A model generated the notes under the pieces. The model had not been told where the DNA came from, did not search any database, and saw only the letters and a list, made by a program, of their open reading frames with translations. A DNA stretch of 64,000 nucleotides from the NCBI RefSeq assembly GCF_010389155.1, contig NC_057768.1, positions 37,799,633 to 37,863,632 on the forward strand, written 5' to 3'. The DNA is from Erigeron canadensis. Its lineage: Eukaryota; Streptophyta; Magnoliopsida; Asterales; Asteraceae. A program made the position numbers and the translations under genes. Within the stretch, counting starts at the first letter, position 1. The number at the start of each line of letters is the position of its first letter. Positions 49,490 through 61,497 of this stretch are shown piece by piece.

Positions 49490-50509
49490 TCGCTAGCTAG
49501 CTAAATATTCCTTGTTTAAGGAAATGAAATTCCAACCTACTCTACATAAGTAATTCTTCAAGAATGGAATCTTCATCTGATCACTGTAATCAAATTCAAC
49601 TACAGAGGAAACAGTTATATGTCTGAACCAATCATCCATAACAAGAATTCAAGAAAGCAAGTTATTGCAAATTCCAGAGTGTTGTTGAGCTAGCCATAGG
49701 TACAGAGGAACAAAAGAACTCGGTGAAAATAAGATGATGGGCTCACCTTGTTAAAATCATCTTCCCCAACAAAACCAAAAGGTATTATTTTCACCCCACA
49801 TATGTGACATCCATTCTAACTGACTCAGGCAGGTCAGGACGGAGGTACTAAGACCCGGGTCTTCCACCTTTTCAATCCACAACACTGAATGACCACATCG
49901 CATGTCCACATCCTCAAGGACCGGTTGTAGAACTTCCGGTCTTCAACATGACAAAAGCTGGTGTTTTCACCTCTGGACTAACTGGTTTTACAAGTTTCAT
50001 CTTTGAACGTCCGTTTTTGCAAAACTTTTTGCAAAACTTTATCCAAAAAAATCTAATTAACCCAAAAAATTCCAGTATCTGGTATCATCTATCTATGCTG
50101 TTGATATATAAATATAAGCCAAATAGCTAATGAAGTGATTAAACTCATAGAAATAAGTGAATTGTTGCTCGTGCATCTACGTACGGTCACAAACACCCCC
50201 TTTTGTGTGGATTTCTCTTAAACCGAACACCTTATCAATTGTAGGACCACAGCTTGAGAAGACACTGCCCTTAACCTTTTCTTTGGTAACAGGTTTAGCT
50301 AGATGTTTGGAATATGAACAAAAGCACTAGTTCAGCCAGAAGTTTAATGAACCAAAATAGGAGCCCATTACATTAGAAACCCCATATGAATCATACACTA
50401 TTAATTAATAATGTGTTTCAAAATATCTTCTTTCAATTCTATACAGAACACTCTGCATTCTTTATAAAAAAAAAGGAAAGATAAACAACCAACACCATTA
50501 TTGCTAGCC
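49490..50509. other. Spacer and 3' flank of the BRO1-like gene
   Basis: No confident coding sequence. The right end holds the 3' untranslated region of the minus-strand BRO1-like gene. Confidence 0.4.
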
Positions 50510-53500
50510 TCAGTTGTCATCTTCTTCATCGTCTGTTAAGTGAGTTTTAAGTGTCTGATTAGGTATTATCCATTTGTCATTCTCCCATGATGCATCTTTA
50601 TCTGGCAATTTATACTCGTCTGCTTTTAATGACAACTCAAACTCAGGCAGGTCCGGTAACACATCCAAACTCCTGCATCAATCACCATCTTCTTGTTAGC
50701 ACCACATAATTTACAATGATAACAAAAGAAATGAATTTGACCACTTACTTTTCTTCCTCTAAAAGGTAAGCATACATCTGAGACTTTTTAGCTGCAGTTT
50801 CTGGAATTTTCTTATTTAAATGCTTCATGGCACCCCATGCAGCCGGAGCCCTGCATGCCATCAAGTGAATAGATAAAACCTATTTACTTATAAATGGGTT
50901 GAGTGTACTTATCTGTAACGGGTCAAACAGATAAGTATCTTAATCTGAACCTCTTAAACAATTTTGTTCAAAAAAACTATCATTGAGATAATATAAATTT
51001 TGTAACCATATGTGACACTCGGAAAAAGTGTGATATTGACCCGACCCATTCTAAAAGTCTTAAGTTTTCATCCGAAGGCATTTTGTTGGTTATCTGCCCC
51101 ACCCATTATTCCACCTCTAAATACCTCATATCATGAACCTAACCTTGTTATGGGAAGTGCTAGGCAAAAGTTTAAGCAGGCCTTCTTGCTCTCTGTTAGA
51201 ATCTCTTCAGCTGCTAGAAAACAACAAACTGCACTGATATGGCAGGATGGTTCGGTACCCTTGTCTGTGATCAGACCATGGTAATAATATGCTGCAGCCT
51301 ATTTACAAATATCAGACAACAGAATCCTGATTAATGCACATCAATAGAGAAAACCGGTATTATAAATTACTGTAATTAGTTTGGCCATGCAAACCTTTGC
51401 TTCAAGGTACTTCCATTTGATGAATGACAAATGTTTCTTTCCATATCCATTAAGGTTCTCACACGTTGACAAGCAGTAATGAGCCTGGTTGAAACACGAA
51501 TGCATTAGCGATTGGCTGATAAGATCTAGATGTTGAATTGTGGCAACAAAAGATGAAGTTTGTACCTGTCCGAAATAACTTAATTGCTCACATGCTAGTC
51601 TTCTCTTAACGGATAAAGTGGCATTTTTACTTTCAACTGCTGAAGCAAGCTGCATTTCCGTTCCCTGAAAGTCATCATTTACAGTATGAGTATAGTTTAT
51701 ATTTATTTCAAGGAGCTGATCATGCAGTGATGGACCCAGATAGAGGTGCCACAATGAACGGTCAGAGGAGTTAGCTAGGTAACGGGTAACTAGTTTTGTC
51801 CAAACGGTTCACATAGGTTAGGCCACTACAACACTTTCAGGTCCATTTTGTTTTGACTTTTTCAAGGAGTAATGTATTAAAAGGATTATAACAACCACCT
51901 TAAGAAAATAAACATCTAACTTATTTTATCACAAGCGTTCAAGAAAACTTTGGGTGACTTTTGACCCAGTTGGCCCATTTGACATGTTTTAATCTGTAGC
52001 TAAGGCTAAGACTTTATCTTCTCTGTCCATTTAACTCAACTTTTGATCAAAATTGATATTCAAATCATGCAGAGCCAGGAAGGTTTTGCGGTGTGTTAAA
52101 TTTTAAAAAACAGTTACCTCCAAAATTGTAAGAATAATCAAAATGTAATATTTCATCCCCTTTCACAGATTACAGTGCCTGAATCAGCTACTGAGTTTAT
52201 GGTGATCAAATAGAAAGTAACTTTGGGTGCGATTAACAAGTGATCATGGATTCCAAGTACAGTACGTTAAACCAATTGGGCATTTCACAAAAAGATTTTC
52301 GCATTTAAAGTAGATTGAAATGTACACAGTTCAATATAATGGCTATACTGTTCAAAAAACTATTTTGTAAAAGAACATACCTGCCCGAGTGCTTGAATAT
52401 AAGCAGCCTCTATCACATTCTCCTGCAAATCTACAGGTAGCTTCATCCTGATCATGAAATTAGAGATAAATCACACAATTTCACTAATAAAAATGTGCAA
52501 CTGTGAACTATCTTTGGTTCATCAAAAATCTTAACATACCTTATATGAGGTGGAATTTGGACAAGAATTTCCCGAAGACAGAATTGCAAGTACCCGGCTG
52601 CTTTTACCAATAAGTCCACTGCACACCTTATGTTATCTGTAATTAAAAAGACCACATATCAATTGGCATTTTATGGATTCGAGGTTGGTTTTATTTTATT
52701 ACATGCATAAGAAGGTTATATATAAACCTGTAGATTCGACTGTTTCAGTGGAAACAGTTTGATCAGGAATCAACTTTGAATTTGCCTCCATTAAGGTCAA
52801 CATAGCCATCATATGAACAACAGATAGTAATTCAAACCATGAATCCGCAACACATACTTCCTGGTCATCACAATATATACAGATCAGATCACAATTTACA
52901 TAATAATCAATCTCCGTGAACATAAATAGTATAGTCCTTACTTGTCGTCCATCGTCTATACTTTTCCATTTGAATTCAATGAGTTCTCTAAAGCCAAGCT
53001 CTAGTAAATTAACAAACAAATTAAACTATGAGATGAATACATGTATTTACTAGTTGATTACACCTTAAGCATATATAAATATAGTATTAATCAAAATAAT
53101 AAATGATCAAACAACCTTGATCAGTGAGGCCAACGAACAAAGGCAGATATTCCTCCAATGCACGAAGCAATTCAGGGACAGCTGATACATCTGCAATATC
53201 TATAAAACATGCTGTTAGACTTACAGATGATTCTAAATTAGAAGATATATATTTAATTATATATATAGACGTCAGACATATATTAGCTAGGAAACCAAAG
53301 TACATATTAATTACCAGTTTGTTGGGCTAGAAGACCGATTTGACTTCTAAAAGATGTTAGACGATCAACGAGATCTTTAGGAACAAGGCCTTTAAGTGAT
53401 TTTGAAATATTAGTATTCGTAGGAACACGAATAGAAGAAGGAACTAGTATGGTTACTAAAGGGATCTTCATCGGCTTTTTATTATTATTATTATTGCCTC

Positions 53501-53531
53501 CAACTCTATACACGGAAATTGCACACCCCAT
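50510..53531 (-). CDS. BRO1-like domain protein with N-terminal MGC, eleven exons
   Basis: From the start, exons are 53315-53531, 53116-53199, 52942-53000, 52728-52860, 52540-52636, 52381-52447, 51566-51664, 51395-51484, 51144-51298, 50749-50850 and 50510-50672. They join in phase to 421 residues, the usual length for plant BRO1-like proteins. BRO1 domains bind ESCRT-III components in endosomal sorting; the plant proteins are annotated as endosomal-targeting. Conserved stretches are LVPKDLVDRLTSFRSQIG, SWFELLSVVHMMAMLTLMEANS, VDLLVKAAGYL, ATLSVKRRLACEQL, KKHLSFIKWKYLEAK, AAAYYYHGLI and KADEYKLPDKDASW. The ATG at 53531 is preferred to the one at 53543 because it yields MGC, allowing N-myristoylation and palmitoylation. 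A poly-Asn run follows at residues 12-17. Exon 2 has two in-frame acceptors nine bases apart. Confidence 0.93.
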
Positions 53532-53918
53532 TTTTTTGCTCACTATCTAGCTAGCTAGCTTAGCTCTTGCAAAACACCTACTTGTTACTTCGTTGGTTTT
53601 AGATTATATGACATATATAATACAATATTATTCTATATACATAATATATATGAGTACAACACACAGGTATAGTATAACTGTTCTTTCTGTAAATATTAAT
53701 TGCTAAAAATTTAAGAGGGAAATATGGGCAAAGCACGTGATATATGGCGAAGAAGAAATGAAGAAAATCAGCAATTAGTAGTTATGAAGCTTCTTGTGCA
53801 TGTTATGGAGTCACATGGCCGGGGGTTTGTTTATAGACGTTTGAAAATGCATTATTAATATTTCAACTATATACAGAGTATAATCTAAAATGCCTTATCT
53901 ATACTATTTATAGTTATA
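53532..53918. other. Upstream region of the BRO1-like gene
   Basis: Probable promoter of the minus-strand gene. A GCTAGCTAGCTAG run lies just upstream of the start (53548-53562). No other feature was seen. Confidence 0.45.
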
Positions 53919-54115
53919 TCTATACTATTCGTATATTATAAAGCAAATCTACTTTTTAATATTTAACTTTTCAATATTTAACATTTCAACATTTAACAAT
54001 ATAAACCACATTATAACCTACACTACTCGGCGCCACCCCACCAATCGCCACTCGCCACCGCCACCACCGCCATCACCGTCGTTGTCATTATACCGCCACA
54101 TTGTGCGAACATATA
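53919..54115 (+). mobile_element. Degenerate Helitron fragment
   Basis: The start TCTATACTATTCGTATATTA is a typical plant Helitron 5' end and follows an A. The 3' part, CCGCCACATTGTGCGAACATA, resembles a decayed hairpin without a clear CTRR. GC-rich Ser/Thr-free triplet repeats CCACCACCGCC separate the two. The ends are weak. Confidence 0.4.
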
Positions 54116-54452
54116 ATCACCACCACCATAGCCACCAATCGCCGGCATCGTCGCCACCACCGCCGCCATTACAATACTACCACCGCCGTCACCTCCATCA
54201 TATATATATATATAATATAAAATGCCCATAAAAAATACTCATATAATCTGAAATATCTTATATACGACTCTCTCCAAACTTATAGAAAAATTAAATCTCA
54301 TATTTTTTTTCTTTATAAACCCTTAAATATATATCATATATACTCAAAATACAAGTTTTCAATACATAATGTATACAATGGTTTTAAATGAAACATGTTT
54401 TGAGTATATAAATGAGAACTCAAAATAAGGGTGCCCTATATATATATATATA

Positions 54453-54692
54453 CTAGAGATAGTATCCGTGCATTGCGGCGGTAAGATAGCGGAGGTAATA
54501 GGTCAAGTCGTACAATATGATAGCAAAATGTCTTAGTCGTACGGGCTCCGCCCTCGGATTTAAAAATTTGTCGAAAGTATATCAAATAACATCTCTAATA
54601 AAAGAGCATGAAATTTTAAGAACACCCATACAATTTTTATAATTTTATCGATATACGGTTTTTGAGATAAAAGATTTTGAATGAATTAGAGG
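54453..54692 (-). mobile_element. Helitron-like repeat, family B, copy 2
   Basis: Read on the minus strand it ends CCGCCGCAATGCACGGATACTATCT then CTAG (54453-54456) followed by T, an intact Helitron 3' end. The preceding 200 bases match copies 1 (11015-11265) and 3 (58336-58575). The 5' end is probably further right, before the LTR at 54995, but was not fixed. Confidence 0.65.
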
Positions 54693-54994
54693 AATAAAGA
54701 GTTGTGTTCATAAGGAACCATAAAAATTGGTGAGATCCAAGGAGCTAATCTCAACCATTAATCAACAATCATCAATGATTAAGATTAAAAGCAAACCTAC
54801 ACATGGAAGACCTTACTGTTGTCATCTCCACCGATCTCTTCATCTCCGGCGACATTTCGATGAATTATTCCGGTCACCATCGCCAGAGTTTCTAACAACT
54901 CCGGCGATCTACTCCGGCTAACCAGTATCCAATCAAATTTGATTGGTAATCACCACCGCCGTCAAAAAACTCCACTGAATTACTCCGGCGTTAT

Positions 54995-57320
54995 TGTAAC
55001 ATCCTAAAATTTTTAGGCCAACGAAAATTAACCTTATTAATAGTTTTTGACATTCAAATAGTTTCCTAGTATTTTATTTCTGAATATAGGGTTAAGTTAG
55101 TTGGAATTTTAGCGGATAGCGGGTGTTATACCCACTAAATTTGAGTTGGGTCTTGGCATAACAAGAATGTGCCAGCCATATTTTCTTCTCTTACTCGCCA
55201 TTCCATTCACACCTAAAACACCTTCTTGATTCTTCTTCTCTTCCAATCCAAATCAAATCTAATCCTTCTAAACAATTCAAGATTTCCTTCGAGATTGAAA
55301 TAATAATCTTCAAGCATCAAAATTTAAAAGTCAGGGTTTGTGTTTGGTTGAAGGGCTGGCCGAATTCAAGAGAGGAAAGGGGGAAAGAAGAAATTTTAAT
55401 TCATAGTCTAATTCCTTGAGTACTTGAAGTAACAATCTTCATAACCTAATTCCAATTCTTGATTTTCTTTAAAAATTCGGGTTCTTGCTATTAAATTGAA
55501 TTGGGAAATTTGGGGGTTTTCATAAAAATAAGTTAATTTCTATAATACAAGTTAGGGTTCTTGAATTGAATCAAAATAAGGTTTCTAGTTGGGTTGCATG
55601 TTAGATTTTGATGAATGTTACTAAGAACCAATTGGACAGATTCTGTCCCTCACTTTGTCACGTGTAAATCACCCCCATGACAGAATTTTCAGTTGTTGAG
55701 TCCTAAAAAGAAATGTAGGTTATTGTGTTAGCTCAAATTGACCGTCGGAATGGGTTAAAAAGATGGAGTAGAACTCCAGTTACGAATTTTTGAATTCAGT
55801 AGCGTCATGCTGATCTTTCAGCAAAAATGATTTTGTGTCTTTTAATAAAACGAGTAAAACACATTTTTACGAGTTAATTCATGTCTTGGTCACTGAAGAT
55901 AAAATTTACCTAAATGTGTTAAATTGAAGTGGCCACTGTAATGAGGTCAAAATATGGTGTAGAACTCAGATTATGGTCATTGAAGTCGGTAAGGTCAAAT
56001 CTGTTTTGTCAGTAAGAACAGCAATTGTTTGTGTTTTTAAAACGACCAGAAGTCACCTTTGTAGGACAATTTACATATTGGTTACTAAAAATAAAATATA
56101 GGTATATGTGTCATATAAATTTGGCAACTGGAATCAAGTAAAAAGAGTGAGTAGAACTTGAGTTATGCTCGTTTGAAGGCAGCTTAGTCAAATATACAAA
56201 TGGGGATTTTGTTATAAAAGTGAGTTGGCATTATGATAATGATATAGGAGATACATGTTATATGAACCAACCCAAGATTAATATAAGATTGTAAATGATG
56301 GGTTGGTTGTTGAAATGCTACTGATTATGGTTAGACGGCCTAGTATGTGATTGATGATCCTATATGCGTTTGTGATATATTGCTAGGTTGAAGCATACAT
56401 ATTTGGTATTCTTGCGGTCATCTTGATTTATGATTTTGGTTGTCGCGGAGGAGGTGAGTATCTTGCATACCTTTATATATGAGTCGGGCCGATTACCATA
56501 TGATGATGGATTTCATGTATGGTACTCGATTTGGCGTTAGAGCCCAATTTGGGGCAGTGTGATTATGAGGCCTAAGAACCTCTTGAGATATGATGTATGA
56601 GGCCTAAGAACCCTGAGATTATTGATATTGATTGTGTTGATTAGCTTATATGGATCCATGTAATGCGTTAAAGTACAAAGGTTAGCATGTAGATATGGTA
56701 CGACGGTGCCATAGGCTACATGTAATATCCTTTATGCGTTGCCCTCCTTCGTGTGTATAAACGTATGCAAGATTATTCACTAAGCTTTGCTTACCTTTTA
56801 GTTGTTTACCTTTTTATAGGTTGTCCCGGAAGCGGAAGCAAAGTTAAGTAATATAAAGATTGAAGCTTGAAGTTGATTTATGGATATTGATTGCTTTAGC
56901 TAAGGCAGAAATTGGTAATATTGATAGGATCTGTAGAGACACCTTTGAACTATTGGCTCATGGTACATTTGATTGTTTTGGTAAAATATTTGTTATGTCA
57001 AGTGTTAGATTCAAGGAATTTTGGTCAATTATAATGGGTCATTTTGTAATAGTAATGAATTGATCATGATTGAATGTATTTTAAAAACTCATTATCCACA
57101 ACAGGTTTTGACGAAGGTTTTACGAAAAGGTCATGCCGAAATTTCTAATTTTGTGCGTTGTCTTTTATAATGAGTTTTGGTTAATGTATTTGTCGAGATT
57201 TTGGCTATGTAATTTCCTTATGAATGGAAGGTTTCATTGGTGTGTCTTTAATCCATTTTTGAAGTATGAAATTATTGGTGAAAGATTTGAAGTCTTTTAA
57301 GTGTTCATGTGGGTTATAAT
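54995..57320 (+). mobile_element. Diverged LTR of the same family as 30565-32505
   Basis: Begins TGTAACATCCTAAAA, like the minus-strand start of the other LTR. Homology is clear around 56735-56840, where GCCCTCCTTCGTGTGTATAA, GTATGCAAG, TTAGTTGTTTACC and TATAGGTTGTCCCGGA match the other copy in order, and at 56570-56630 (GAGGCCTAAGAACC twice). No primer site or coding region follows, and the right end is unclear (about 57320, or up to 57525). It is a solo or truncated LTR. Confidence 0.65.
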
Positions 57321-57497
57321 TTACTACATCTTGGTTCTGAATTCTGATTTTTACTTCATCTTGGTTCTCTTTCTTACTTCATCTTGGTTTTGATTTTTAC
57401 TTCATCTTGGTTCTGTTTCTTACTTAATCTTGGTTCTGATTTTTACTTCATCTTGGTTATGAGTTTACTTCATCTTGGCTGTGATTTTTCTTCATAT
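57321..57497. repeat. 23-bp minisatellite, about seven copies
   Basis: The unit TTACTTCATCTTGGTTCTG plus four variable bases repeats about seven times with small changes. It lies at the right edge of the LTR and may be part of it. Confidence 0.9.
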
Positions 57498-57536
57498 GGG
57501 TTTTATAAAAAAAAAAGCCGTATATATATAGGGGAC

Positions 57537-58099
57537 CCTTATTTTGAAAACCCATTTTTTTGTAAGAACCGAGAGAACTCTTAAATTTCATATTGGAACA
57601 CATGTTTTTTTTTGTCATTCACATGTGAAATATTGTAAAAACATATGTTGTAGAAGAAATTTTATTTTGAAACCTTATACTAGTTAATCAAACCCGGATT
57701 CAACCCGAGTTTGTACAGTTAAATCAGTTCGAACCCGTACATTGAGTTTAGGGTAAAAAGGAGAAATAAGAAAATAAAAATACAAAAAATTATGATGTCA
57801 TATCTTTTAAAAAATTGTGCTAGCAAAGGATGAGAGATTGCCATTTCATTCTTTTTCTAAAAATAGCTTTTGAAAACAATTTTGTTTTATTAACATAAGA
57901 GATATAGCCGTTTGTCACATGTGAACAAATTCATTCACAAGTTCATAAAATGCTAATTCGAAGGTTTCTTGAAAAAGTTTCTTCTACAATATATATTTTT
58001 ATATCATTTCACATGTGAATGAACAAAAAAAACATGAAAACAAATGTATAATTTAAGAGTTCTTATGGTTTTTATAAAAAAATGGTTCTCAAAATAAGG
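57537..58099. mobile_element. MITE with long terminal inverted repeats, interrupted by a Helitron
   Basis: Left CCTTATTTTGAAAACCC pairs with right GGTTCTCAAAATAAGG. The inverted similarity continues inward over about 130 bp on each side: ACTCTTAAATT, CATTCACATGTGAAAT and TTGTAGAAGAAA on the left have complements on the right in reverse order. Flanks are (TA)n, so target duplication cannot be measured. A right-end fragment of the same type (CTCAAAATAAGGGTGCCC) lies at about 54419-54436. Confidence 0.75.
57680..57902 (-). mobile_element. Short Helitron, minus orientation, inside the MITE
   Basis: On the minus strand it begins TCTCTTATGTTAATAAAAC and ends with CGGGTT, then GATTAA and CTAG (57680-57683) followed by T. 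The 5' part and the internal ATGATGTCATAT match the head-to-head pair at 9410-10269, so it is a third copy of that family. At 223 bp it is very small. Confidence 0.6.
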
Positions 58100-58335
58100 A
58101 AATTATATATATATATATGATACTTAGCTCTTTGAGAGGGGTATATCGAAATTAACTCAACTTTATAAAACCCGTTTGATTTATAGAATTTCTTAAAATT
58201 TAATGAAATTAAAATTAAATTTTCTTCTATATGGTTTTGCCAAAGTGAAATTAAATTCTAGTTAATATTTAACCTGATAAACATACATCATACTGTATAT
58301 AGTGTATAGATATTATGAGTAGTATAACTTGTTGT

Positions 58336-58575
58336 CACGAGAGATAGTGTCGTTGTGGCAGTGAGATGGTGGAGGTGATAGGTCAAGTTATAGAGTATGA
58401 TAGCTAAATACCTTAACCCTACGGGCTCTGCATTCGAATTTTAAAAATTCATCGAAAGTATATCGAATAACATCTCTAATGAAAGAGCATGAAATTTTAA
58501 GAACACCCATACAATTTTTATAATTTATTGATATACGGTTTTTGAGATAAAAGATTTTGAATGAATTAGAGAAAA
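58336..58575 (-). mobile_element. Helitron-like repeat, family B, copy 3
   Basis: Same orientation and content as copy 2, for example GGTCAAGTTATAGAGTATG against GGTCAAGTCGTACAATATG, and TGAAATTTTAAGAACACCC. Its CTRR end is mutated and the hairpin is gone (GTCGTTGTGGCAGTGAG). Confidence 0.6.
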
Positions 58576-59920
58576 AAATGATTTATGAAAGAGAGAAAAA
58601 AAAATGAGTGGTTGAGAATTAAAAAAAAGACAAAATGTTTTATAATATATATTAATAGATATAATATTTGGTATTGAAAAAGCATTCGTGCAATGGAAAG
58701 TTGTCTCATGTACTGGAAACCAAGTGTGATCGCAATGATGCATTGTAACATACACCTGTAGTTGGATTTAAAAAATGGGTGTGTGGGTTTTGTTCAGCTG
58801 CTCAGATCTCTTTGTGAACTCATTCATGGCGATAAACATGCATGTGCATGTACATGGGTTATTGTGTTGATTGACCGCGTATTAAGGACCAGACTAATTA
58901 TCCATTTTTATTGTTTAAAATTTAACTAATTAAGTAATACTAGTACGTACATTTCAATTTGTTCATTTCTCTCTAATGATGTACTTTTAAACCCCCTGGA
59001 TTATTTTAAAATATATAATACTCGATCCGTATGAAGTAATTATTAAGTCGGTCACATCATATATTTATTTATAATATAACTAAAAAAAGTTGGGGTACAC
59101 TTGGGATCTCTAATTCTCCTCCTTAATCTAATACTCACAACTTATTAATCTTTATTTTTTAAAAATTTAATTAATAAAAAATGCCGACTTTTAAAAAAAA
59201 AAAATCTTATAAGCCAACACATGTTAACAATCATCTGATGGTCTTTGTTTATAAATTGTTATATATTTTACAAATTATATACTCTACACTTTTTGTTTCT
59301 TTATTTATTTAACTAAAGTTGAAAAAAAAAGAGGTAAACTGAAATCAATATTTATATGGAGTTAATTTTCATATGTTTCTTTTTTAGCTTTCGTATTCAT
59401 TATGTTGTGATATTGGTCATACACTTTTTGTTTCACAATTATTATAAGATTTATATATTTTGAGACTACTCTTCCAATGGACGGGTTTGAGCACTAGTAA
59501 ACAAATATAATTTGAACAAATTATTGATGACATACAATTTGGTAATTTCTTAATTCTTACGTAAACTGATTTATAAAAGTTTGTACACTACTTCAAAAAG
59601 AAATTATGAAAAGATTTGTTATTGCTTTGTGACGCGTATGATTATAAGTGACGATAAGATCTCAATATCATTTCTTGTCCACATATTAGATAAAAGGTTC
59701 AATATATGCTTTTACATGCAAACTCTAGTGTATATATATGTCACCTTTTTCATTTTGTTAATTGAAAGAAAATTTTACTCACAAAGAAAATAACAAGGAT
59801 TTTCTTACTAAATTGATTTGGTATTATTTCCAAGTGAAAAATGAAAAACGAAATGACTTGTTATTATTAGAATAAAGAAATTAAGAAAAGAAATGTTGAT
59901 GATCACTATGTATTTAAGAT
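58576..59920. other. Intergenic AT-rich spacer
   Basis: No gene or recognisable element. Several poly-A and poly-T runs. Confidence 0.5.
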
Positions 59921-60204
59921 TTTTTTTTTTAAACAGCAGTAGTAATTGGACTCAACGACATTGTCTATTCATCGTTCAGTAGAGACCACGTCACCAACAC
60001 AGTCAATCCAAAGGCATGACTGGCGATGGAAGTCTCACTACCATTCTGGAGGAAACCAGCTAAATGCTAGAGAAAACTCTCATGCCCCACCTCATTGGCA
60101 AAAACTTCCCAATATGGATTTCAAAGGTTTCGAACCCGTAACCAACACTTGGTTGAAAAACGTAAGGGTCATTAAATGTCCAGTTGGGCTAAATCCCCAG
60201 AAAA
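59921..60204 (-). mobile_element. tRNA-derived SINE, minus orientation
   Basis: On the minus strand the A box TAGCCCAACTGG (60180-60191) and the B box GGTTCGAAACC (60126-60136) both match the polymerase III consensus, about 43 bases apart. The 3' end is a run of ten A (59921-59930). ATTTAAGAT (59912-59920) and the sequence around 60203-60212 (ATCTAAGAT) form an imperfect target duplication. The open frame in it is meaningless. Confidence 0.72.
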
Positions 60205-60212
60205 TCTAAGAT

Positions 60213-61046
60213 GTTCTGGAAGTTTTTTAGAAGATGAAGCATTTCTCTATATTATGGAATAACAAGCTAGAAAGAGTTGATATATAGTAGGAAAATTACA
60301 AGTATATAATATGATCATAATTTATAAATAATACATAGATGATAAGTGATTAAAAATATAAGCATGAATATCATTCTCAATCAAAAATAGAATTATACAA
60401 TATTTAAACGTACTTTTGTATTGTATATATTTTGTACGAGTATATATTAAGAATATATGACGTGAAAAATTAGTAAGATATATAATGATGTGGAAATAAT
60501 GTGGAGTAGGATAACTAGGTAGGATAATCACTGGTATAGTCTAATTAGTTTCTTTATCATACATTGCTCAAAATAAGTTAAAATTGATTACAGAAGGAAA
60601 AAACATCGAAACCAAACCTAAACCCAAGCTCGCCGCTTTACTATGATGTATGATTAATCTTTGTGACCCAATCGTAATGTTATCAATGCCAAATTGCCAA
60701 CTTGTGCTTGTGATTTGATGGATTCTAAATGGCCAGCTGTCTATACATTTTATCACCTCTAATCACATTACAATTACAATCTTTATTTTAAGGTAGTATA
60801 GATTACAATTCTTTTAATGCCATCCTTAAAATAAGTTAGCTTCTCGCTTTCAAGGAAAGACCTTCTACCCTGATAAATCTTACTTGTTCCAAACGACACG
60901 GTCCGGGGCATTTTCGAAGACTAGCCTGCTTTCTATCTTACTGTAAGAAATTCCTCGTTTACTTGTCGAACCTTGTTATTTAAAAATCTAATAACACAAT
61001 TATCTAAGGAAAAAACTGAAAATTACGTGAAGACCCTTAAAGTTCA

Positions 61047-61089
<43 letters not shown>

Positions 61090-61497
61090 CTCTAGGTTCA
61101 AGATTGTCATAAAATAAAGAGGTATATTTGCCTCGTGGCAGCTAATGACACGACGAGGATGCCAGGTCTGCTGGCGTATCGTCGATCTGAAGTCTGATTG
61201 CATTACTACAATTCAAGCATCGAAGCACGCCTTTTGACAGCTTCTATGAATAAATCATCTACTTATTATATATATATATTGCCATACATTACAAGCCACC
61301 TTCTCTTTTTTTTTTTTTTCAAAAAGAAAATCACTACATAATCGTAGGTATCACTTGCCATGTGCAAACAAACCTAACCAAGATTCAACTCCCCCTTTGT
61401 AATCTTTTTTATAAGGTCGTTGACCATAAATAAAATAAACTACTATCTATCTATCTATCTATCTGTAATATACAATGAAATACTTGGAGCTAGTTGT
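60213..61497. other. Intergenic, 3' flank of the CCT gene, with two microsatellites
   Basis: Holds an (AT)n run at 61051-61085 and an (ATCT)n run of about five units at 61443-61464. The part next to 61497 is the 3' untranslated region of the CCT-motif gene. No other gene was seen. Confidence 0.5.

Noticed and set aside
54023..54229. Gly-rich 68-codon frame
   Set aside because: It is the translation of CCACCGCC-type triplet repeats inside a Helitron-like fragment.
59946..60209. 87-codon open frame
   Set aside because: It overlaps the A and B boxes of a minus-strand SINE and shows no protein family features.
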